Below the pieces are notes generated by a model that did no database searches, had not been told where the DNA came from, and saw only the letters and a program-made list of their open reading frames with translations. From JANMAT01 sp031359995 (lineage in GTDB: Bacteria; Actinomycetota; Acidimicrobiia; Acidimicrobiales; Ilumatobacteraceae), in assembly GCA_031359995.1 (NCBI GenBank), contig JANMAT010000087.1, positions 1-44,559 on the forward strand: 44,559 nucleotides of DNA. Direction: 5' to 3'. Made by a program: the position numbers and the translations under genes. Positions 7,503-15,264 of this stretch are shown here, in pieces; positions within the stretch are counted from its first letter, which is position 1; the number at the start of each line of letters is the position of its first letter.

Positions 7503-8840
7503 ATGCGAATCCTCGTGGTCGGCTCAGGAGGCGTCGGTGCATCCATCGCCTCCATCGCCGAGGAACGGGACTTCTTCGATCTCTGCGTGATCGCGGACAT
7601 CTCACAAGAGCGGGCCCAGAAGGCCATCGATGCGCTGGACGATCCGTCTCGTTTCGTGGCGGCCAAGGTCGACGCCCGCGACAAGCAGTCCATCATCGAC
7701 CTGGCCCACGCCGAGAAGGTCGACGTGGTGGTGAACGCCTGCGACCCCCGCCTGAACCCGCCCATCTTCCAGGCGGCGTTCGAGGCCGGTTGCCACTACC
7801 TCGACATGGCCATGAACCTGTCGGAACCGCACCCCGACCGGCCCTTCGAGGAGGTGGGCATCCCCCTCGGCCGCGACCAACTGGCCGTGCACGACGCGTG
7901 GGCGGCCAAGGGCCAGCTGGCGCTGGTGGGCATCGGCGTCGAGCCCGGACTGTCCGACATCTTCGCCCGCTACGCCGCCGACCACCTCTTCGACGAGATC
8001 GACGAGATCGGTGTGCGCGACGGTTCGAACCTGTCGATCGACGGCTACGAGTTCGCGCCCACGTTCTCCATCTGGACGACGATCGAGGAGTGCCTGAACC
8101 CGCCGATCGTGTGGGAGAAGGACCGCGGCTGGTTCACCACCGAGGTGTTCAGCGAGCCCGAGGTGTTCCACTTCCCCTCCGGCATCGGCCCGGTCGAGTG
8201 CGTGAACGTCGAGCACGAGGAAGTCGTGCTCATGCCCCGCTGGGTCGACTGCAAGCGCGTCACGTTCAAGTACGGCCTCGGCGCCGAGTTCATCGGGTGG
8301 CTGAAGACCTTCGCCTACCTCGGCCTCGACTCGAAGGAGCGCATCCGCGTCGGTGATGTGCACGTCTCCCCGCGTGACGTGCTCGCCGCCGTACTGCCCA
8401 ACCCGGCCCGGCTCGGCCACCTCATGCACGGCAAGACGTGCGCCGGCACGTGGGTGAAGGGCACCTACGACGGGGCCCCGCGTGAGGTGTACCTCTACCA
8501 CGTGGCCGACAACGAGACGACCATGCGCGACTACGGGTCGCAGGCCGTGCTGTGGCAGACGGCGGTGAACCCGGTGGTCGCGCTCGAGCTCCTCGCGTCG
8601 GGCGACTGGCAGGCCAGCGGCGTGCTCGGCCCCGAGGCGTTCGACGCCGTGCCGTTCCTGAACCTGCTGGCCGAGTACGGATCGCACCACGGCATGGTCG
8701 AGCTCGGCCGGGGGCGCTGGCCCACGCCCCGCCTGCTCGGTGCGGTGCCCACCAACGTGGCCGAGCGCCCGGTGGTGCGGCCGCCCCAGCTGCGCAACTG
8801 GCACTACGAGAACCGCCTCGCCGTTCCCGACGAGGCGTGA
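7503..8840 (+). CDS. Saccharopine dehydrogenase family protein
   Basis: A 445-aa protein starting with the Rossmann motif MRILVVGSGGVGASIA. It continues with the saccharopine-dehydrogenase-type strand VVNACDPRLNPPIFQAAFEAGCHYLDMA and the core GIGVEPGLSDIFARYAADHLF. Homologues include saccharopine dehydrogenase (lysine metabolism) and carboxynorspermidine-synthase-like enzymes that reductively couple an amine to an aldehyde or keto acid. The exact reaction cannot be assigned. ATG 7503 is preferred over the GTG at 7455 because the Rossmann strand begins there and TAGAGT at 7452-7457 would be a promoter element overlapping the earlier start. The stop overlaps the next start by 4 nt (GTGA). Confidence 0.9.
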   Translation: MRILVVGSGGVGASIASIAEERDFFDLCVIADISQERAQKAIDALDDPSRFVAAKVDARDKQSIIDLAHAEKVDVVVNACDPRLNPPIFQAAFEAGCHYLDMAMNLSEPHPDRPFEEVGIPLGRDQLAVHDAWAAKGQLALVGIGVEPGLSDIFARYAADHLFDEIDEIGVRDGSNLSIDGYEFAPTFSIWTTIEECLNPPIVWEKDRGWFTTEVFSEPEVFHFPSGIGPVECVNVEHEEVVLMPRWVDCKRVTFKYGLGAEFIGWLKTFAYLGLDSKERIRVGDVHVSPRDVLAAVLPNPARLGHLMHGKTCAGTWVKGTYDGAPREVYLYHVADNETTMRDYGSQAVLWQTAVNPVVALELLASGDWQASGVLGPEAFDAVPFLNLLAEYGSHHGMVELGRGRWPTPRLLGAVPTNVAERPVVRPPQLRNWHYENRLAVPDEA

Positions 8841-9568
8841 TCGGCGAGAACGTCCCCACCTGTCCCATCCGGGTCGACCGCACCCCCATGCGCCAGCGTT
8901 GGGGACGGCTCACGTTCCTGCACTGGAGCTACGACCCGGCCGTGGTGCAGGCCCTGCTGCCGCCCGGCCTCACCGTCGACACGTTCGACGGTCGGGCCTG
9001 GGTCGGCCTGATCCCGTTCTACATGGACATCCGGGCCGCGCGCGGCCCGGCCGTGCCGTGGCTCTCCCACTTCTGCGAGACGAACGTGCGCACCTACGCC
9101 ACCGCGCCCGACGGCACGCGGGGCGTGTGGTTCCTGTCGCTCGACGCCGGGCGCCTGGCCGCCGTGGCCGCCGCCCGCACCAGCTACCGCCTGCCCTACT
9201 TCTGGTCGACGATGGCGCTGGAGGAGGCGGGCGACGTGCTCACCTACACCTGCCGCCGGCGCTGGCCCGGGCCGGCCGGCGCTCGGTCGCGCATCCAGGT
9301 GCGCGTCGGCGATGCGTTCGCGCCGCACGAGCTCGACGAGCGCGACCACTTCCTGACCGCCCGCTGGCGGCTCTACAGCGCCCGCGCCCGGGGCTTGCGG
9401 TACGCGCTGGCCGATCACGGCGTGTGGCCCCTGCACCGGGTCGAGCTGCTCGACCTGGACGACGAGCTCATGGTCGCCGCCGGCCTGCCCGCACCCGAGG
9501 GCGCGCCGCTCGGCCACTGGTCGCCCGGGGTCGACGTGCGCATCGGCTACCCGCACCGCCTGTGGTGA
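8837..9568 (+). CDS. DUF2071 (YqjF-like) family protein
   Basis: A 243-aa protein with the DUF2071 signature: MRQRWGRLTFLHWSYDP, LLPPGLTVDTFDGRAWVGLIPFYM, FCETNVRTYA, GVWFLSLDA. The fold resembles acetoacetate decarboxylase, and the function of the family is unknown. The GTG start overlaps the TGA of the saccharopine-dehydrogenase-like gene as GTGA, so the two are almost surely translationally coupled and may act together. The gene ends 10 nt before the convergent VOC gene. Confidence 0.9.
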   Translation: MIGENVPTCPIRVDRTPMRQRWGRLTFLHWSYDPAVVQALLPPGLTVDTFDGRAWVGLIPFYMDIRAARGPAVPWLSHFCETNVRTYATAPDGTRGVWFLSLDAGRLAAVAAARTSYRLPYFWSTMALEEAGDVLTYTCRRRWPGPAGARSRIQVRVGDAFAPHELDERDHFLTARWRLYSARARGLRYALADHGVWPLHRVELLDLDDELMVAAGLPAPEGAPLGHWSPGVDVRIGYPHRLW

Positions 9569-9578
9569 CCACGCCCGG

Positions 9579-9986
9579 TCAGTGGGCGATCTCCCAGATG
9601 TGGCCGCCGGGATCCTGGAAGCTGGCCGTGCGCGGCCCCCACGGCCGGTCCATCGGCCCGTTCAACAGGGTCACCCCGTTGGCCTGCAGCCGGGCGCACA
9701 GGGCGTCCACGTCGTCGACCTGCACGGTCAGCACCAGGCGCGACCCCACGGCGGCCGGCGCGATGGTGGCCGGTGCGATGAGCTCGGGCGCGGCGGCCAC
9801 GTCGAGCAGGTTGATCATGGTGTCGCCGAAGCGGAACACCGCCGAGTTCGCGTCCTCGAACACGACGGCGAGGCCGAACGCCCGCCCGTAGAAGCCCTTC
9901 GCCGCGGCCAGGTCCTCGACGAACAGGGTGATGGCGAAGATGCCCGTGGGCCAGGCTGCGGTGGATGGGTCGGGGTGCTCGGTCAT
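9579..9986 (-). CDS. VOC (glyoxalase/bleomycin-resistance) family protein
   Basis: A 135-aa protein with one complete pair of VOC modules: FAITLFVEDLAAAKGFYGRAFGL, then FGDTMINLLDV, LTVQVDDVDALCARLQANGV and ASFQDPGGHIWEIAH. The closing FxDPxGxxWEI strand supplies the usual metal Glu. Members range from dioxygenases to resistance proteins, so no substrate can be named. It has no obvious -10 at the 6-7 nt position. Confidence 0.88.
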   Translation of the reverse strand: MTEHPDPSTAAWPTGIFAITLFVEDLAAAKGFYGRAFGLAVVFEDANSAVFRFGDTMINLLDVAAAPELIAPATIAPAAVGSRLVLTVQVDDVDALCARLQANGVTLLNGPMDRPWGPRTASFQDPGGHIWEIAH

Positions 9987-10054
9987 GGGGCCTCTCGGGC
10001 TCGGTGCGGTCGGTGCTGAGACGGCCGCCGCGCGGCATTCTCATCGCCCGCGGC

Positions 10055-10060
10055 TAGCGT
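10055..10060 (+). promoter_or_regulatory. Leaderless-type -10 (TAGCGT)
   Basis: TAGCGT is followed by 6 nt and the ATG of the VOC gene at 10067. The arrangement is identical to that at 2695-2707. Confidence 0.6.
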
Positions 10061-10066
10061 TCGGGC

Positions 10067-10432
10067 ATGCAGGTTGCCGGCATCCATCACGTGTCGATCA
10101 ACGTGGACGACCTCGCCGCGGCGCGGTCGTTCTACATCGAGCGGCTGGGGCTCGTGGAACGCACCGACCGCCCCGACCTCGACGTCGCGGGCACCTGGCT
10201 CGACATCGGCGGCCAACAGGTGCATCTGATCGTGGCCGACGTGCCGCCGCGCATGGGCCAGCACTTCGCCGTGCGCGTCGCCGACGTGGATGCCGCCGTG
10301 GCCGACCTGCGCGAGCATGGCGTGCGGGTCAGTGACCCCGTGGTGGTCGGCACGGGGCGCCAGTGCTTCCTGCGCGACCCGTGCGGCAACACGATCGAGA
10401 TCCACGAGGTCGGCGGCGCCGCTCGCGTCTGA
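10067..10432 (+). CDS. VOC family protein
   Basis: A 121-aa protein with paired beta-alpha-beta modules: IHHVSINVDDLAAARSFYIERLGL, QVHLIVADV, FAVRVADVDAAVADLREHGV, and the terminal CFLRDPCGNTIEIHEV. His at the first strand and Glu in TIEIHE match metal-ligand positions. It is divergent from the other VOC gene (80 bp apart) but the two are not close copies, so they are probably independent. It is convergent with the MBL hydrolase. Confidence 0.88.
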   Translation: MQVAGIHHVSINVDDLAAARSFYIERLGLVERTDRPDLDVAGTWLDIGGQQVHLIVADVPPRMGQHFAVRVADVDAAVADLREHGVRVSDPVVVGTGRQCFLRDPCGNTIEIHEVGGAARV

Positions 10433-10445
10433 GCTTCGCGGGCCC

Positions 10446-11306
10446 TCAGACGTCGACGGCCCAGCGGTCGTCGCCGTCGGCCGAGATGCGCCCGGCGCCC
10501 GGCCCGCCCCAGTGGGTGCCGATCACGAGGGTGCCGTCGCTGTAGCGCGCCAGGAAGCTTCGGCGCGTGTCGGCCGCCGCGACCGGGTCGTAGTCGAAGT
10601 CGGACGACAGGCCGACCTCGGCGATCTGGATCGGTGTGTGGATCATGTCGCCGGTGATCACGGCGCGCTGACCGTCGGACTCGACGACGACCGAGACGTG
10701 ACCCGGTGTGTGACCCGGTGTCGGGTCCAGGCGCACACCGGGACAGACCTCGGCGTCGATGGCCACCAGGTCGGCCAAACCCGCGTCGACGATGGGGGCG
10801 ACGGAGTCACCGAAGATGGCGTCGTCGTCGGGGTAGGCCGTCTCGCGCCAGTACTCGAGCTCGGGCGTCACGAACAGGTACCGGGCGTTCGGGAACGTGG
10901 GCACCCACTGGCCATCGACGAGTCGGGTGTTCCAGCCCACGTGGTCGACGTGCAGGTGCGTGCACACCACGATGTCGATCGACTCGGGCGGGAAGCCGGC
11001 GGCGACCATGTCGTCGAGGAACGGCAGTTGCAGCTGGTTCCACCCCGGGTTGGCCCGCACCTTGTCGTTGCCGACGCATGTGTCGACGGCGATGCGCGTG
11101 CCGTCGATCTCGACCACGAGGCACTGGATGCGCTGCAGCAGGTAGCCGTTCTCGTCGACGAAGCTCGGCACGAGCCAGGGCGATCGAGCGGCGATGTCCT
11201 TCACCGCGGTCTTGTCGACCTTGCGGAACAGGAACCGGGGTGAGGTGATCGTCTCGACCTCGATGATGGGCGTGATCGTGGCTCGTCCGATGGTCCATCC
11301 GCGCAT
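10446..11306 (-). CDS. MBL-fold metallohydrolase
   Basis: A 286-aa metallo-beta-lactamase-fold hydrolase. Metal motifs visible are CTHLHVDHVGW (HxHxDH), PTPGHTPGHV, VITGDMIHTP and the late GTHW. It resembles quorum-quenching lactonase or alkyl-sulfatase-like MBL hydrolases; the substrate is unknown. ATG at 11306 was chosen over the in-frame GTG at 11315 because a TACGGT element lies exactly 7 nt upstream of the ATG. Confidence 0.9.
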   Translation of the reverse strand: MRGWTIGRATITPIIEVETITSPRFLFRKVDKTAVKDIAARSPWLVPSFVDENGYLLQRIQCLVVEIDGTRIAVDTCVGNDKVRANPGWNQLQLPFLDDMVAAGFPPESIDIVVCTHLHVDHVGWNTRLVDGQWVPTFPNARYLFVTPELEYWRETAYPDDDAIFGDSVAPIVDAGLADLVAIDAEVCPGVRLDPTPGHTPGHVSVVVESDGQRAVITGDMIHTPIQIAEVGLSSDFDYDPVAAADTRRSFLARYSDGTLVIGTHWGGPGAGRISADGDDRWAVDV

Positions 11307-11313
11307 GGACCGC

Positions 11314-11319
11314 ACCGTA
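11314..11319 (-). promoter_or_regulatory. Leaderless-type -10 (TACGGT)
   Basis: On the minus strand TACGGT is followed by 7 nt and the ATG at 11306 of the MBL hydrolase. It supports that start and argues against the upstream GTG. Confidence 0.55.
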
Positions 11320-11481
11320 GTTCGTCCTGCCGAACGGCCCGGACAGGTACCGGTGTCACCCGGTTGCCGTCACCCAGAGCAGCTCTTGATCGGAGGCGGC
11401 AGTCCGGCCCGACCGGGGAGCCCTGGCATTCTCCGATTGTGCTCAGGTCCGGACGGGTTGCGGCCGATGAAGAACCCGGAA

Positions 11482-11493
11482 GAGCACGTGCTC
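11482..11493. promoter_or_regulatory. 12-bp perfect palindrome GAGCACGTGCTC
   Basis: A perfect palindrome 38 nt upstream of the EAL-HDOD start codon. The position suits an operator or activator site; no regulator can be named. Confidence 0.4.
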
Positions 11494-11531
11494 ATAGCTT
11501 GCGGTTGGTCGACGACGTAGGAGGACGAACG

Positions 11532-12800
11532 ATGGACGAGGCTGGATCCCGAGGCGCAGGCCAGGGGAGGAACCCCCGCCTGGTCTCGGTGGAGCGGGCC
11601 AAGGGTCCGGCGGGTTTCGCCTACCTGGGCCGCCAGCCGGTCCTCGACCGGCACGGGCATGTGGTCGCCTACGAACTGCTGCAGCGCCTCGATCCGCTCG
11701 AGGAGGTCGGCGACGACGACCAGACCACGCTGGCGCTCACCTCGAAGGTGCTGCTCGAGTTCGGCTTCGACCGGCTCGTCGGCGGCGGCCGCGCCTACGT
11801 GAAGGCGCCCCTCGGCTTCCTGCAGGGCGAGTTGTACCACTTCCTGCCGGCCAACCGGTCGGTGCTCGAAGTCGGCAACGAAGACGATCCGGGCGAGCTG
11901 CTCCCCGGTGTGCGCGAGGCCCGCAAGGCCGGCTACGCGGTGGCGCTCGACCACTACCGCGGCCAGCCCGAGTACGAGGTCCTGCTGCCCGAGGTCGACA
12001 TCGTCAAGGTCGACACCACCGGGCTCACGGCCCAGCGGGTGCGGGCCATCGTCACCCAGCTGCGCTGGTACGCCGGCCGCACGATCGTGGCCGAGAAGGT
12101 GGAGACGCGCGAGCAGCACCAGTTCCTGCGCGGCCTGCCCATCGACCTGTTCCAGGGCTACTACTTCGCCCGCCCGGCGCTGCTGTCCACCGAGCGCATC
12201 CCGGTGCACACCCTCGTGCTGCTCGAGCTGGCCGCCGCCCTGCAGGTCACCGACCTCGACCTGCAGAAGGTCGCCCGTCTCGTGGCCGCCGAGCCCCGGG
12301 TCAGCTACCGGCTGCTGCGCTTGGTCAACTCGGCATCGCTCGGCTTGTCGCAGCGCATCGATTCCATCGAGCGCGCCGTCACCATGCTCGGCGCCGAGCA
12401 GGTGCGCCGCTTCGTGCTGCTGCTCACGCTGGCCACGTCCGAGTCGGACACCAGCGAGATCGTGACCCTGGCCGCCATCCGCGCCCGCATGGGCGAGCTG
12501 CTCGCCGCCCACTACGGCGTCGACCCCGCCGCCGCCTTCACCGTCGGTCTGCTGTCGCTGCTCGACGCCGCCCTCGGCACCAGCATCCGCGTGCTCGTGG
12601 AGCACATGCCGCTCACCGAGACGGTGCGGGCTGCGCTCGTCGACCGCCAGGGCCCGCTCGGCGTGCTGCTGTCGCACGTCATCACCTACGAGCGCGGCAC
12701 CGTGCACCCGGCCTCGCCGGCCAGCGCCGACGACTTCGTGAACAGCTACGTGAACGCGCTCAGCTGGCTGGGCAAGCTGCAGGGCGACCTCGTCGGCTGA
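11532..12800 (+). CDS. EAL-HDOD (YuxH-like) signalling protein
   Basis: A 422-aa protein. Residues about 28-215 form a degenerate EAL domain: YLGRQPVLDRHGHVVAYELLQR in place of the EAL loop, VALDHYRGQPE, DIVKVD, VAEKVET, and FQGYYFARP. Key phosphodiesterase metal residues are not all kept, so c-di-GMP hydrolysis is doubtful. Residues about 225-420 form an HDOD domain (LARLVAAEPRVSYRLLRLVNSAS, then RAVTMLGAEQVRRFVLLL). Such proteins act as signalling scaffolds. ATG 11532 follows the strong SD AGGAGG. A close paralogue lies convergent just downstream. Confidence 0.9.
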   Translation: MDEAGSRGAGQGRNPRLVSVERAKGPAGFAYLGRQPVLDRHGHVVAYELLQRLDPLEEVGDDDQTTLALTSKVLLEFGFDRLVGGGRAYVKAPLGFLQGELYHFLPANRSVLEVGNEDDPGELLPGVREARKAGYAVALDHYRGQPEYEVLLPEVDIVKVDTTGLTAQRVRAIVTQLRWYAGRTIVAEKVETREQHQFLRGLPIDLFQGYYFARPALLSTERIPVHTLVLLELAAALQVTDLDLQKVARLVAAEPRVSYRLLRLVNSASLGLSQRIDSIERAVTMLGAEQVRRFVLLLTLATSESDTSEIVTLAAIRARMGELLAAHYGVDPAAAFTVGLLSLLDAALGTSIRVLVEHMPLTETVRAALVDRQGPLGVLLSHVITYERGTVHPASPASADDFVNSYVNALSWLGKLQGDLVG

Positions 12801-12832
12801 GCAGACCGGGCGATCGACACAGGTCACCGGAA

Positions 12833-12860
12833 CGGCCCGGCGCAGCGTGGCGCCGGGTCG
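12833..12860. terminator. Hairpin between convergent EAL-HDOD genes
   Basis: An 11-bp stem (one G-U pair) around a 6-nt loop: the CCCGGCGC arm at 12836-12843 pairs with GCGCCGGG at 12850-12857, extended by three pairs each side. It lies between two convergent genes and has no T-tract, as is common in actinobacteria. It probably acts in both directions. Confidence 0.6.
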
Positions 12861-12874
12861 TTGCGCGTGCAGGC

Positions 12875-14143
12875 TCAGCGGCGGGCGGTGCCGACGGCGT
12901 TGCGCAGGTCGTTGGCCGCCGCCAACGAGGCGGCGTAGGCGGTGACGAAGGTGCGACGCCGGTTCGGCTCGAGCTCGATGGTGCCCCGCTCGTAAGCGAT
13001 CACGTCGTTCAACAGCCGGCCCAGATCGCCGGTGCGGTGGACCAGGGCGTCGCGGATCGACTCGCTCAGGGGCAGTTGTTCGACGAGGGTCTCCATCGGC
13101 GACTGGAAGGCCACGTCGCTCATCGAGAGCATGCCGGTGGTGAACGCGGTGGCCGGGTTCACGCTGTACATCGGCGCCAGGTTCTCGGCCATCTTGGCCC
13201 GCACGATGGCCAGGTTCACGACCTCGTCGGGACCCTGGCTGGCGGTGGCCATCATCAGCAGCAGCACCAGCCGGCGCAGTTGATCGGCGCCGAGCATGGC
13301 CGTGGCCCGCTCCACCGAGTCGATGGCGCGCGCCAGGCCGACCGAGGCCGAGTTCACCAGTTGCAGCAGCCGGAAGCTCATGCGGGGCTCGTGCGACACC
13401 AGCCGGGCCACGCGCTGCAGGTCGAGGTCGGCCCCGTCGAGGGCGCCGGCCAGCTCGAGCAGCACCATCGCGTCGGCCGGCACCTTCGTCGCCGTCAGGA
13501 TCGTGGGCGTGGCGAAGAAGAAGCCCTGGAACAGCTCGGCTCCCAGGCTCTTCACCAGCGCGAGCTCCTTGGCCGACTCCACCTTCTCGGCCAGCAGCCG
13601 AGCCTGCGGGGCCTTCTTCCTGGCCAGCGCGAACGCGGTGCGCAACCGGGCCGGGCTGAGCCCCATCAGGTCGATCTTCACGATGTCGACGAGACCGAGG
13701 AGCTTCTCCTGCTCGGGTCCACCCTGGTAGTCGTCGAGGGCGAGCTGGTAGCCCTCGGTGTGCGCCTTCTCCATGTTCCTGATGACCGATGGCGTGACCT
13801 CGACCCGTTCGAGCACCTCGAGCACCGTGCGGTCGGGTGGGAGGGCCCGGTACACGTCACCGTCCAGGTAGCCGGCCGGGGTGTTGACGAACGCGAGCGC
13901 CGGGCCTACCAGCCGATCGAGGCCGAAGCCGATGAGCGCCTTGGCCGTGACGGCCATGGTCATCTGCTCGTCGTCCATGTCCCGGCTCTCGCCCGGCGCG
14001 GTGCGCTGCAGCAGCTCGTAGCCGATGACGCGCATCTTCCGGTCGAAGATGGGCTGGCGAGCGAGGTAGTGGACGTCGGAGGACCCGCCGGGCGAAGCCG
14101 TGGTCACGGCCCTGGCGCTGACCTGTCGACTTCCCTCTGGCAT
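12875..14143 (-). CDS. EAL-HDOD (YuxH-like) signalling protein, paralogue
   Basis: From the ATG at 14143 this is a 422-aa protein, exactly the length of its convergent neighbour. The EAL-like part keeps ARQPIFDRKMRVIGYELLQR, LDDYQGGPEQEKLL, DIVKIDLMG, LAEKVES and FQGFFFATP. The HDOD part has LVSHEPRMSFRLLQLVNSAS and RATAMLGADQLRRLVLLLMMA. The frame extends to a TTG at 14230, but the extra N-terminal residues look non-conserved. No clear SD precedes 14143. The pair probably arose by inverted duplication, though sequence divergence is considerable. Confidence 0.88.
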   Translation of the reverse strand: MPEGSRQVSARAVTTASPGGSSDVHYLARQPIFDRKMRVIGYELLQRTAPGESRDMDDEQMTMAVTAKALIGFGLDRLVGPALAFVNTPAGYLDGDVYRALPPDRTVLEVLERVEVTPSVIRNMEKAHTEGYQLALDDYQGGPEQEKLLGLVDIVKIDLMGLSPARLRTAFALARKKAPQARLLAEKVESAKELALVKSLGAELFQGFFFATPTILTATKVPADAMVLLELAGALDGADLDLQRVARLVSHEPRMSFRLLQLVNSASVGLARAIDSVERATAMLGADQLRRLVLLLMMATASQGPDEVVNLAIVRAKMAENLAPMYSVNPATAFTTGMLSMSDVAFQSPMETLVEQLPLSESIRDALVHRTGDLGRLLNDVIAYERGTIELEPNRRRTFVTAYAASLAAANDLRNAVGTARR

Positions 14144-14255
14144 GGGTGGCCCGCTCGCTCGATCTGCCGCACGACTCCGACAGGAGGCCAGATCGGCACC
14201 CGGAAGCAGGGCGTGAGGGTCTTGCGACAACGCTGCCGATGCGGCCGCGGGCGCC

Positions 14256-15089
14256 TCAGTCGGCCAGCAGTTCCTGGGTGCGGGCCCACAGCCGCTTCAT
14301 GCCGCGTATCCAACGGTCGGTGTCGTCGGCCTTGCGACTCATGAGCGTCTGCATGTCGGGGTGCGTGAGGATCAGGAACCGGTCCTCTTCCACCGCGGCC
14401 ACGATGCGGGCGGCGGCTTCGCCCGGGTCGAGCACCTCGCCACCGCCGATCATGGCGGTGGCCTTGCCGGCGTCGCCGCCACTACCGCCGCGCAGCATGT
14501 CGGTGTCGACCGCGCCAGGGCAGATGCAGCTCACGCGGATGCCGCGGTCGCCGTAGGTGATGGCCATCCACTCGGCGAACCCGACGGCGGCGTGCTTGGT
14601 GGCGGCGTACACGCCGTCGCCCAGCGTCGTCAGGATGCCGGCCATGGACGCCGTGGTGATCAGGTGACCCTCGCCGCGGGCGAGCCATCCCGGCAGCAGG
14701 GCCCGGCTGGCGTGCACGTGGGCCATGAGGTTCACGTTCCACTGCAGCGTCCACACGTCGTCGGGCTGCTCGGGTCCACCACCGCCCGACACGCCGGCGT
14801 TGGCGAAGAACAGGTCGATGGGGCCGAGGGTGTCCTCGATCTCGGCCACGAGCGCCTTGGTGGCCCGCTCGTCGGTCACGTCGAGCTTGCGGGGGAACAC
14901 CCGACCGCCGCCGGCACCGCCGTGCCCGGCGTCGCCGTGCAGCGACGCGGCCATCGCCTCGACCGCGTCGAGGCGCACGTCGGTGGCCACCACCGCCTGC
15001 GCGCCCTTGTCGAGCAGGGCTCTGACGATGGCGCCTCCGATGCCGCCGCCTGCCCCCGTGACCACTGCGATGCGTCCCCCGATGTCCAT
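14256..15089 (-). CDS. SDR family NAD(P)-dependent oxidoreductase
   Basis: A 277-aa classical SDR: TGAGGGIGGA at 11-20, ANAG at 96-99, Tyr161 and Lys165 in YAATK, and CPGAVDTDM after the active site. The first two residues of the usual NNAG are replaced by AN, a common variant. A glycine-rich insertion (GDAGHGGAGGG, about 52-62) between strands is unusual. ATG 15089 is supported by a TACCGT element 7 nt upstream. The upstream neighbour on the same strand is the histidine kinase remnant. Confidence 0.9.
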   Translation of the reverse strand: MDIGGRIAVVTGAGGGIGGAIVRALLDKGAQAVVATDVRLDAVEAMAASLHGDAGHGGAGGGRVFPRKLDVTDERATKALVAEIEDTLGPIDLFFANAGVSGGGGPEQPDDVWTLQWNVNLMAHVHASRALLPGWLARGEGHLITTASMAGILTTLGDGVYAATKHAAVGFAEWMAITYGDRGIRVSCICPGAVDTDMLRGGSGGDAGKATAMIGGGEVLDPGEAAARIVAAVEEDRFLILTHPDMQTLMSRKADDTDRWIRGMKRLWARTQELLAD

Positions 15090-15096
15090 GCGGCCG

Positions 15097-15102
15097 ACGG
15101 TA
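15097..15102 (-). promoter_or_regulatory. Leaderless-type -10 (TACCGT)
   Basis: On the minus strand TACCGT is followed by 7 nt (CGGCCGC) and the ATG at 15089. The same CGGCCGC spacer follows the -10 of the SDR at 31080. Confidence 0.55.
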
Positions 15103-15108
15103 GTGCGA

Positions 15109-15264
15109 TCACGCGGCCGGGAGCACCACGCGCACGGTCGTGCCTTGTGCGGGCGCGCTGTCGAGGGCGACTCGCCCACCATGGGCCTCGGTGATGGCCC
15201 GCACGATCGACAGGCCGAGCCCGGCGCCGTTGGCGTTGCGGGCGCGCGAGCGGTCGGGCCGCCA
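15109..15264 (-). pseudogene. Sensor histidine kinase, C-terminal fragment
   Basis: Minus-strand translation gives RPDRSRARNANGAGLGLSIV, then RAITEAHGGRVALDSAPAQ and GTTVRVVLPAA before the stop at 15109. This is the G1/G2 ATP-lid end of a HATPase_c domain, with RPDRSR preceding the GxGLGL motif as in many actinobacterial kinases. Everything upstream (sensor, HisKA, N and F boxes) is missing. The homology stops at about 15255-15265, where a plus-strand glycosyltransferase, itself missing its 5' end, begins. No start codon or promoter can be assigned, and it cannot make a functional kinase. Confidence 0.85.
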
